From: Caldifarciminota bacterium
GTDB lineage: Bacteria; Hydrothermota; Hydrothermia; LBFQ01
Length of the DNA stretch: 47,665 nt
Assembly: GCA_027002825.1 (NCBI GenBank)
Contig: JALWZG010000072.1
Span: 1-47,665, forward strand
Direction of reading: 5' to 3'
Shown here: positions 30,866 through 37,443 of the stretch, in pieces
How the letters are laid out: each line of letters begins with the position of its first letter
Numbering within the stretch: the first letter of the stretch is position 1
Translations under genes and position numbers: made by a program
The notes under the pieces: generated by a model
Database searches by the model: none
Seen by the model: the letters and a program-made list of their open reading frames with translations, nothing else
Told to the model about the DNA's origin: nothing

Positions 30866-32502
30866 TGTGGTTCTTCCCCTTTTTGGACAGTCTCTTGGCC
30901 TACGGGGGACTCTCAAGGGTTGACCTCACCTTTGAAAAGGATCTGTCAACCCGAACGCTCTTCAAACCCCAACCCGTTCTCCGCTACCTATCCGATCCCC
31001 TCTCCCTGATGGTTTGGGCATCGGACGGTGGAAAGTACGTCACCGTTAAACCCGAAAGCCTACCCGCGACCTTTTGGCCCGTCAGGTACAGAAAGGTCAG
31101 AATGCGCACCCGCTTTACCGTAAGGGACAGCACGATCAAGAGGATCGTTGAGACCCTCTACTGTGTGGATTACTTTGAGGGTAGGGCTTTTCTGAGGGTT
31201 GGCAGGAGGAGGGATACGTTGAGGGAGAGGTTGAAGCGAGCCTGGGACCCGAGCGCACCGGACGGTGATTCGTTGACGTTTGCGGAGGTGCGTCTCGCCG
31301 TGGACTCCGTCGATTACAACCTCCTCCTCAACGCCTTCGGCTGCCTCTTAAACCTGGACACCTCACTCGTCCCCCGAATGGAGGGGGATTTTCAGTACGA
31401 GTACATAACGGGCTTTGGAAAGGTAGCCGTCGGGGGAACTGGAAGCAACACCTACAGGGGAAGGTACGCGGCCATTTACGACTTCGGAGGGGATGACTCC
31501 TACTTCCTCGAGAGCTCCCCCACGCTGATAGTGGACCTCGGGGGGAACGATAGGTATTGGGGGGAGTTCGCGTCGGGCATCGTGGGTGTTTCCGCCCTTT
31601 ACGACCTCGCCGGGAACGATGTGTACGAGTGTGATGGCGTTTGCGCCGGTGTGGGTCTCATGGGGTTCGGTCTACTTTACGATAGGAGTGGGGACGATTA
31701 CTACTCCGCCGGCTACCACTCCCTCGGCGCCGGCACCTTTGGAGGGGGCTATCTTATGGACAGGGAGGGGAACGATGTGTACAAAGGTGTAATATACGGC
31801 CAGGGGTTTGCCGGGACATACGGAGTGGGTATTCTTTCGGACTCTTCCGGGAACGACGTGTACGCCCTCGGATACGGCCCAATACACGCCCCCCTGTTCA
31901 AAACCCAGCACCAGTCCTTGGGGCAGGGCTTTTCCATAGGCTGGAGGGACAGGTTCGGAGGAGGTGTGGGGGTCCTGGCGGACGGTTCCGGAAACGACCA
32001 TTACCTCGCAGGCACGTACGCCCAAGGCGTCTCCTATTGGTACGCCCTGGGTTTGCTTTACGATGGGGGCGGAGATGACAGGTACATATGCGCTGAGTAC
32101 TGTCAGGGGGCCGGGATACACGTTTCCGTGGGGGCGTTGGTGGATAAATCGGGTGATGACCTCTACTACGCCATGTTCGGTCCGAGCATAGGTGAGGGAC
32201 ACGACTTCTCGGTCGGCTTCTTTTACGATTCAACGGGGAACGATACGTACTACACCAGCGGTGGTTTCGGGGTCGGGCTTACCAACTCCGTCGGAATATT
32301 CGTGGACGGCGGAGGGAAGGACAACTACTCGGCTCGTGAGAAGGAGATCTCCTTCGGAGGGGCGAACGAGAAGCGGGAGATGGGAGGTATAGGTGTGTTT
32401 CTGGACCTCGGAGGTGAAAGGGACACCTACCCCATGCTCTTCCACACGAAAAACGGACACCTATGGGTCAGACCCAAATGGGGACTCGGATGGGACAGGT
32501 AG
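30865..32502 (+). CDS. Repeat protein with 11 DxxGxDxY units
   Basis: A 545-aa protein of unknown function. The N-terminal part (about 1-200) is not recognised. From about 206 to 488 there are 11 copies of D-x-x-G-x-D-x-Y, at 206, 224, 247, 273, 299, 326, 373, 400, 427, 455 and 481. Most are 26-28 residues apart, separated by Gly-rich stretches such as GQGFAGTYGVGILSD. The Asp/Gly/Asn content resembles calcium-binding beta-roll repeats, but the period is three times the nine residues of RTX. A beta-solenoid is likely by inference. The leader MWFFPFLDSLLA is short. The gene sits between the TldE-like and HPr-kinase-like genes. Confidence 0.85.
   Translation: MWFFPFLDSLLAYGGLSRVDLTFEKDLSTRTLFKPQPVLRYLSDPLSLMVWASDGGKYVTVKPESLPATFWPVRYRKVRMRTRFTVRDSTIKRIVETLYCVDYFEGRAFLRVGRRRDTLRERLKRAWDPSAPDGDSLTFAEVRLAVDSVDYNLLLNAFGCLLNLDTSLVPRMEGDFQYEYITGFGKVAVGGTGSNTYRGRYAAIYDFGGDDSYFLESSPTLIVDLGGNDRYWGEFASGIVGVSALYDLAGNDVYECDGVCAGVGLMGFGLLYDRSGDDYYSAGYHSLGAGTFGGGYLMDREGNDVYKGVIYGQGFAGTYGVGILSDSSGNDVYALGYGPIHAPLFKTQHQSLGQGFSIGWRDRFGGGVGVLADGSGNDHYLAGTYAQGVSYWYALGLLYDGGGDDRYICAEYCQGAGIHVSVGALVDKSGDDLYYAMFGPSIGEGHDFSVGFFYDSTGNDTYYTSGGFGVGLTNSVGIFVDGGGKDNYSAREKEISFGGANEKREMGGIGVFLDLGGERDTYPMLFHTKNGHLWVRPKWGLGWDR
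31480..32328 (+). repeat. DxxGxDxY repeat array within the coding sequence
   Basis: This is the coding stretch of the 11 repeat units (residues 206-488). Unit spacings are 18, 23, 26, 26, 27, 47, 27, 27, 28 and 26 residues; the 47-residue gap holds an insertion (ALGYGPIHAPLFKTQHQS). Each unit has an acidic turn followed by an aromatic, then a Gly-rich segment with alternating hydrophobics. Confidence 0.85.
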
Positions 32503-32509
32503 GGATGCC

Positions 32510-33229
32510 TTGCGGTTGAACATAGGCATATACGATTCCGAGATCTCTTTGCGTTTTCCCAGGGGCCTGGCGGGCGTTTTGGAGGTGGTGGCGGAGATAA
32601 ACAGGTATTACACGTCAAGCGGGAGGAGGAGCATGTGCGCCTTTCCATCGGATAGGAACGAGTTCTTTCCCACACGGGGTGTGTTCCACGTGAGACCGGA
32701 TGACAGGTGGAAGACGGCGGCCTTTTTCGGTAGGGTTCTGAGAAACTTTTACGGTCCCAAAACCGTGAGGTTTGCGCTCTTCCACGCCAGTGCCGTATCC
32801 GACGGAGGGGGTGCCATAGTCTTTCTCGGCCATCACGCCTGGGGGAAGACCACACTTCTCAGGGGTTTCCTAAGTGCGGGCTACTCGTACCTATCCGACG
32901 ATATGGTGGCCGTGAACCTCAAAAGCGGATTGCTCCACCCAACCCTCCCCGTAGACCACAGGGTGAGGTTTGGGAGTGTGTCCCCCCCCGTACCTCTGAA
33001 CACCGTGTTCTTGATCAGGTATTCACCGCAGAGGGATGAGTCGGAGATCCGTGAAATCCCCCCCCATAAGGCCTTCCTCTCGGCCATGGAAAACCTCCTG
33101 AACCCGACCTCCGTGGGGGAGGATTCCCTGAAGACGCTTTTGCGGGTTTTCTCAGGAGCATCCTCCTACCGCACCTTCCACAGGGACTGGAGGGACGTTT
33201 TGAGGTTTCAGTCCCTCAGGTCCTCATAG
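32510..33229 (+). CDS. HPr-kinase-like P-loop protein
   Basis: A 239-aa protein with an HPr-kinase-like (serine kinase of the HprK type) C-terminal half: FALFHASAV, a nonstandard P-loop GHHAWGKTT, then SYLSDDMVAVN, matching the lalHasa-GxxGxGKST-LsDD pattern of HprK relatives. Such kinases act on HPr, and related ones are found in lasso-peptide and other peptide-modification clusters. The P-loop HHAWGKTT differs from GxSGxGKS and may change activity. No start ATG fits: TTG 32510, 7 nt after the repeat gene stop, is my choice, with TTG 32516 next. The reading frame extends back to 32393 inside the repeat gene, but that part is its shadow. Stop overlaps the convergent AMMECR1 gene by 22 nt. Confidence 0.75.
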   Translation: MRLNIGIYDSEISLRFPRGLAGVLEVVAEINRYYTSSGRRSMCAFPSDRNEFFPTRGVFHVRPDDRWKTAAFFGRVLRNFYGPKTVRFALFHASAVSDGGGAIVFLGHHAWGKTTLLRGFLSAGYSYLSDDMVAVNLKSGLLHPTLPVDHRVRFGSVSPPVPLNTVFLIRYSPQRDESEIREIPPHKAFLSAMENLLNPTSVGEDSLKTLLRVFSGASSYRTFHRDWRDVLRFQSLRSS

Positions 33230-33780
33230 GTGAACTTTTCAACCCCGTAATGTTTCAGGGTGGTTTTCGGATCCTCATAGACCGAGGGTGGGAGGCCGGC
33301 CTTGTAAGCAAGTTCGCTTAAAAACCTCACCGGATCCGGGATTTTCTCCCATACCTGTGGAAGGAAGGTGGCCCTTCCGTGAGGATGTTCCAGTATCAGT
33401 CCCATTCCGGGTTTCACCTTTTCCAACAGATCCCCAAAATCCCTGTAGTGTAAGACTTCGGGTTCGGAGAGGACGCTGACCTCAAGGGTTGTGTGGGGCC
33501 ACTCCTCAACGCTCAGAGGTGGAAATCTCGGATCCCTGAAGGCGGCGGCAAGGGCGTTGTAATGTACGTCCAGGACAAGGGGGCGATAGGCCTCAACGCT
33601 ACCTATACATCCGCGCAGCCTCCCGCCTTTCGTCAAGGTCACAAAGCTCGCACCCTTTTCCAGAAGGGTGGGGGGAAGTCCATCCGTCTCAGGGGGTGAT
33701 ACATCCCCTCGGAACGCCCTTGATACGGCCGAATGCGCCACATCCAACAGGATACGTTTTTCCCTCCTGCTCAGGCCCAT
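33208..33780 (-). CDS. AMMECR1 domain protein
   Basis: A 190-aa AMMECR1 family protein (PF01871), also called AmmeMemoRadiSam protein A. The family signature LRGCIGSVEAYRPL (about 55-68) and the segment DVHYNALAAAFRDPRFPPLS (about 71-90) are clear, as is LEHPHGRATFLPQVWE near 130-145. Its biochemical role is not settled. The usual partners, MEMO and a dedicated radical SAM protein, are not coded beside it; the radical SAM protein at 35855 is of another type. TAAAAT ends 9 nt before the ATG. The gene overlaps the HPr-kinase-like gene end-to-end by 22 nt. Confidence 0.93.
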   Translation of the reverse strand: MGLSRREKRILLDVAHSAVSRAFRGDVSPPETDGLPPTLLEKGASFVTLTKGGRLRGCIGSVEAYRPLVLDVHYNALAAAFRDPRFPPLSVEEWPHTTLEVSVLSEPEVLHYRDFGDLLEKVKPGMGLILEHPHGRATFLPQVWEKIPDPVRFLSELAYKAGLPPSVYEDPKTTLKHYGVEKFTYEDLRD

Positions 33781-33789
33781 GAACGTATT

Positions 33790-33795
33790 ATTTTA
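33790..33795 (-). promoter_or_regulatory. Leaderless -10 box of the AMMECR1 gene
   Basis: TAAAAT on the minus strand, ending 9 nt before ATG 33780; TTTTTGGGCGTCCG lies upstream. Confidence 0.55.
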
Positions 33796-33824
33796 CGGAC
33801 GCCCAAAAACACATCTCCTCCTCT

Positions 33825-33830
33825 TAAAAT
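33825..33830 (+). promoter_or_regulatory. Leaderless -10 box of the UPF1-like helicase gene
   Basis: TAAAAT in CTCTTAAAAT, 6 nt before ATG 33837. The pyrimidine-rich TCTCCTCCTC precedes it. Confidence 0.6.
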
Positions 33831-33836
33831 CCCCGG

Positions 33837-35840
33837 ATGCGGTTTAGGGACTACGGAGAGTACCACGACCACTTCCGTCGCCTCATCCTGCTTGAGAGGG
33901 AGGCGGAGATCGAGTTCCACAGGAGGGAAATAAGGAGACTGCCCGGCTGGAAGAGGGAGAAGCTCGGCAGGGCCATTCTGAACCTCAGGGGGAAACTCGT
34001 GGGCAGAGGACTGGGGGGAACCTATCTGGTCAAGTACGTCCGTCAGGGGGGACTGCCCCAGACGGAGATAAAGGTGGGAGACCTCGTAATAGCGAGCAGG
34101 GGAAAACCGAAAGGGAACGAGGTACAGGGGACCGTAGTTGAGAAGACCCGTTTCTCCTTAACCGTGGCCTACGACAGGTACCCGCCCGACTACGCCCTCG
34201 GCAGGGGGGTCAGGGTAGACCTCTTCGCCAACGACGTAACCTTTCAGAGGATGTTGGACGCCCTCAAGGCCCTCAGGGGGCATCCTGACCTCCTCAACCT
34301 CCTCCTCGGAAGGGCAAAACCGGAGATAACTGAAACGGAGGTGGAGTTTAAAAACACCTCCCTGAACGGGAGCCAGAGGACGGCCGTTAAAAAGGCCATC
34401 GGCTCAAAGCCCGTTTTTCTCGTCCATGGCCCTCCGGGTACGGGGAAGACTACGACCGTAGTTGAGGCCATATACCAGTACGTCGCAAGGGGTAAGAAGG
34501 TGCTCGCCACGGCCGACTCCAACGTGGCCACGGACAACATGGTTGAGAGGCTCGCCGCCTACGGCATAAACGTGGTAAGGGTGGGAAACCCCTCCCGCAT
34601 AACCAAGGCCGTCGTGGAACATTCCCTTGACTATCTCCTCCAGTACGACGAGGACTACAAGAGAGCCTTGAAGATATACGAGGAGGTGGACAGACTCCGG
34701 CAGGAGCAGAAGGACTACCTCGCCCCGACACCGAGGTGGAGGAGGGGGCTCTCCGACGAACAGATACTGAGGCACGCAGAGACGGGAACACCGGTCCGGG
34801 GAGTCCACCCCAACGCCATAAGGAAGATGGCCGCCTGGATCAAACTCCAGAAACGGATAAACCACCTGATGGAGACGGCCAGAAAGTACGAGGCCATAGC
34901 CGTGGAGCGGATCCTGAGAAACGCCGACGTGGTATGCTCAACCAACTCCTCCGCCGGGAGCGAGGTCCTCGCCCACTTCAGGTTTGACATCGTCTTCATA
35001 GACGAGGCCACCCAATCCACAGAACCTTCCTGTCTTATACCCATGGTGAAGGGTAGCGCCTGGATAATGGCAGGGGACCACAAACAGCTTCCCCCCACGA
35101 TACTGAGCGAGGAGGCGGCAAGGCACCTGCAGATAACCCTGTTTGAGAGGCTCTTGAAGGTGTACGGGGAGGGTATAAAGGAGATGCTCCGGGTCCAGTA
35201 CAGGATGAACAGGGTAATAATGGACTTCCCCAACAGGATGTTCTACGAAGGGAAGCTCATAGCCCACGAGAGCGTCGCGGATCATACTTTGAGGGACCTG
35301 GGAGTTGTGCCGGAGGTCCTGAAGGGTCTCCCCCAACCCCTGCCCTTCGTCCTTGACCCCGACAGGCCCGTTATCTTCGCCGACACCCTCGGCAGGTCCC
35401 CTGAGAGGCAGAGGAGGGGGTCAACCTCCTACTACAACGAGGGGGAGGCGGATTTCGTCTTAAAGGTGGTGAAGGCCCTGCTTGACCTGAAGGTGCGGCC
35501 TGAGGATATAGGCGTTATATCCCCTTACGACGATCAGGTTGACCTGATAAGGGGCCTGCTCAACGGGAACGGGATACCGGAGGAGGTTGAAGTCAAGACC
35601 GTAGACGGTTTTCAGGGGAGGGAGAAGGAGGTTATAGTGGTCTCCTTCGTGAGGTCAAACGACAGGGGGGAGATGGGTTTTCTGAGCGACGTCAGGCGGT
35701 TGAACGTGGCCATAACGAGGCCGAAGAGGAAACTCATAACCGTTGGGGACTCCTTGACGCTAAGGGTGCATCCGGTCTACAAGGGGTTTATCAACTACAG
35801 CCTAAAGGCTGGGGGGTACGTTCGGCTTTTCCATCCTTAA
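33837..35840 (+). CDS. Superfamily 1 helicase, UPF1/IGHMBP2-like
   Basis: A 667-aa SF1B helicase of the UPF1/SMUBP-2 type that would translocate on single-stranded RNA or DNA using ATP. An N-terminal domain (about 1-170) with a beta-barrel-like stretch precedes motif I GPPGTGKTT (198-206). Then come motif II IDEATQ with the DEAT box, motif III AGDHKQLPPT, motif IV region QYRMN, motif V VDGFQGREKEVIVVSFVRSN and motif VI LNVAITRPKRKL. Bacterial homologues are sporadic and function is largely unknown. It may be linked to the next gene, which starts 14 nt after its stop. The stop TAA (35838-35840) lies inside the -10 box of that gene. Confidence 0.92.
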   Translation: MRFRDYGEYHDHFRRLILLEREAEIEFHRREIRRLPGWKREKLGRAILNLRGKLVGRGLGGTYLVKYVRQGGLPQTEIKVGDLVIASRGKPKGNEVQGTVVEKTRFSLTVAYDRYPPDYALGRGVRVDLFANDVTFQRMLDALKALRGHPDLLNLLLGRAKPEITETEVEFKNTSLNGSQRTAVKKAIGSKPVFLVHGPPGTGKTTTVVEAIYQYVARGKKVLATADSNVATDNMVERLAAYGINVVRVGNPSRITKAVVEHSLDYLLQYDEDYKRALKIYEEVDRLRQEQKDYLAPTPRWRRGLSDEQILRHAETGTPVRGVHPNAIRKMAAWIKLQKRINHLMETARKYEAIAVERILRNADVVCSTNSSAGSEVLAHFRFDIVFIDEATQSTEPSCLIPMVKGSAWIMAGDHKQLPPTILSEEAARHLQITLFERLLKVYGEGIKEMLRVQYRMNRVIMDFPNRMFYEGKLIAHESVADHTLRDLGVVPEVLKGLPQPLPFVLDPDRPVIFADTLGRSPERQRRGSTSYYNEGEADFVLKVVKALLDLKVRPEDIGVISPYDDQVDLIRGLLNGNGIPEEVEVKTVDGFQGREKEVIVVSFVRSNDRGEMGFLSDVRRLNVAITRPKRKLITVGDSLTLRVHPVYKGFINYSLKAGGYVRLFHP

Positions 35841-35843
35841 AAT
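35838..35843 (+). promoter_or_regulatory. Leaderless -10 box of the radical SAM gene, overlapping the helicase stop
   Basis: TAAAAT, preceded by TTTTCCATCCT. It ends 11 nt before ATG 35855. The helicase stop codon TAA forms the first three bases of the box. Confidence 0.6.
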
Positions 35844-35854
35844 CCGCACCGGTT

Positions 35855-37270
35855 ATGGTTAAGCTGTTTATCTTTGACAAACTGCGACCGCTGATGGGGG
35901 AGACGAACTCCTCCTCCGTCCACGTCCTCGTCCTTGGGCGGGAGACCTCCGAAGACTTCAAGGACTACGTCTCCATCCTAAAGGACTACGCCAAAGACGG
36001 CAAACTCGGACACGTACCCGGCCACAAACCGTGGCCGAACGAGGCGATAAGGGGTCTGGAACTTTGGAACTACATAATAGCCGCACTTTACGATTTTAGG
36101 AGGGACGATATTGCGAAGCGGTTGTCCGAGGTCCTGGGGGTGGAGGTGGTCCCGGACATAGGCTTTGAGGCCCTAAACCCCCTCCTCACGACCTATACCC
36201 TTGATAACGATAGCAGCTCTTTAGAGAACCTCTACTCTCCCCTGCGGAAGGTCAGAACTCCGGGGCAGCTCAACAAGCTCCTCAACGGGGTCCTCGTCGT
36301 CACCGCCGACTGGTTCTTTGAGCCGAGGGACTGGGAGGTGCTAAGGGAGGTCTTCAAGCCGGGTATGATATACGAAAACGGCAACAGGATAGTCCTCCTG
36401 TACCCGGAGACGGGCAAGAAGATACGCCTGAAGACGGACTTTGAGGAGTACAGGCCGGAGTTTCCGGAGTCCATAGACCTGAACATCTCCTACAGGTGCG
36501 ATGTCGGATGTCCCTACTGCTACATATCCGCCACACCGGAGGGGGAGGAGTGGAGGTTTGATCGGAAACTTTTGGACCAGATTTTCGGCTTTACCGGTGC
36601 GGATATTTTTGACCTGTGGCGGGAAAACGATAGCGTTGGCCTTGACTACCACCCTTTCATTGAGGTGGCCATAAACGTCAACAACCTCTTTGACTTTGGA
36701 AACCTCAAGGACCTCGTTGAAGACTTCAAGGTCAGCTCCTTCATCCCGAACCTTACCCTCCACTACACAACCGCCCTTAAACATCCGGAGGTCATTACGG
36801 ACCTACCCGCCCAGTGGGTGGGCGTCAGCGTTATGTCAGCCGAGCAGATAGACCACGTGCGCTCCCTCTTCCCCGAAGGGAGGATAGTCTTCCACATAAT
36901 AAACGGCGTATTCAGGGGCGTAGAGAAGGTCAAAGGCGAGAACGTCCTCATCCTCGGATACAAGAGGATGGGCAGGGGGGTGGGGTACAGGCCCCGGCTC
37001 TGGGAGTGGGACGTCGTAGAGACCCTGATGGAGAACGGGAACAACGTAGCCTTTGACGACCTCGCCGTTGAGCAACTGAAGGCCAAGGAGCATATAAGCG
37101 ACGATTACTTTGACCTCGTCCATATGGGGATGGACCGCCGGCACGCGATGTTCATAGACCTGGTGAGGGGGGAGTTCGCCCACACCTCAACCTCCGAGAG
37201 GCGGTTCAAGATTGAGGGGAGGAGCCTGAAGGAGATGTGGGACTTTTTAAATGGTCCCGGGAGGACTTGA
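35855..37270 (+). CDS. Radical SAM protein of the type found in phages
   Basis: A 471-aa radical SAM enzyme with the CxxxCxxC cluster motif C215-C219-C222 (CDVGCPYCYISATPEG). An N-terminal domain of about 200 residues of no recognised family precedes it. Downstream, VFHIINGV and VLILGYKRMGRG resemble a family of radical SAM proteins carried by phages and other mobile elements; the resemblance is from memory of the motifs and not a search. The substrate is unknown. The gene has its own promoter and follows the helicase by 14 nt. Its last 19 nt overlap tRNA-Ile on the other strand, and the TGA stop lies in the complement of the tRNA T arm. Confidence 0.8.
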   Translation: MVKLFIFDKLRPLMGETNSSSVHVLVLGRETSEDFKDYVSILKDYAKDGKLGHVPGHKPWPNEAIRGLELWNYIIAALYDFRRDDIAKRLSEVLGVEVVPDIGFEALNPLLTTYTLDNDSSSLENLYSPLRKVRTPGQLNKLLNGVLVVTADWFFEPRDWEVLREVFKPGMIYENGNRIVLLYPETGKKIRLKTDFEEYRPEFPESIDLNISYRCDVGCPYCYISATPEGEEWRFDRKLLDQIFGFTGADIFDLWRENDSVGLDYHPFIEVAINVNNLFDFGNLKDLVEDFKVSSFIPNLTLHYTTALKHPEVITDLPAQWVGVSVMSAEQIDHVRSLFPEGRIVFHIINGVFRGVEKVKGENVLILGYKRMGRGVGYRPRLWEWDVVETLMENGNNVAFDDLAVEQLKAKEHISDDYFDLVHMGMDRRHAMFIDLVRGEFAHTSTSERRFKIEGRSLKEMWDFLNGPGRT

Positions 37271-37325
37271 ACCTCCGACCTCGCGGTTATCAGCCGCGCG
37301 CTCTGACCACCTGAGCTACGGGACC
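37252..37325 (-). tRNA. tRNA-Ile (GAT anticodon)
   Basis: A 74-nt cloverleaf: acceptor GGTCCCG pairs with CGGGACC, D arm with GCTC, anticodon stem CGCGG/CCGCG with loop CTGATAA (GAT), T arm GGAGG-TTCAAGT-CCTCC, and discriminator A. No CCA is encoded; the next base is T, so cca is needed. It lies 6 nt after tRNA-Phe and is probably cotranscribed with it. Its 3' end overlaps the end of the radical SAM gene. Confidence 0.95.
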
Positions 37326-37331
37326 CCGTAG

Positions 37332-37404
37332 TGGCCGGGGAGGGAGTCGAACCCCCGACACAGGGATTTTCAGTCCCCTGCTCTACCGCCTGAGCTACCC
37401 GGCC
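37332..37404 (-). tRNA. tRNA-Phe (GAA anticodon)
   Basis: A 73-nt cloverleaf: acceptor GGCCGGG pairs with CCCGGCC, anticodon stem GGGGA/TCCCT with loop CTGAAAA (GAA), T arm with one G-T pair, and discriminator A. No CCA is encoded. TATAAT ends only 9 nt before the mature 5' end, leaving a leader of about 0-4 nt. Confidence 0.95.
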
Positions 37405-37413
37405 GAGGTTGAT

Positions 37414-37419
37414 ATTATA
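37414..37419 (-). promoter_or_regulatory. Promoter of tRNA-Phe and tRNA-Ile
   Basis: TATAAT on the minus strand in CTTTATAAT, ending 9 nt before the tRNA-Phe 5' end. It lies in the 39-bp gap after asnB. Confidence 0.65.
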
Positions 37420-37443
37420 AAGCGGAAGGGTGGACGTATGGGA

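Noticed and set aside
32393-32509. Start of the HPr-kinase-like protein at 32393
   Set aside because: This stretch is an out-of-frame shadow of the repeat gene; the HprK-like sequence begins after that gene's stop codon.
33208-37270. AmmeMemoRadiSam cassette formed by AMMECR1 and the radical SAM gene
   Set aside because: The radical SAM protein has its cluster motif at 215-222 and a phage-type sequence, is on the opposite strand and separated by a helicase, and no MEMO gene is present.
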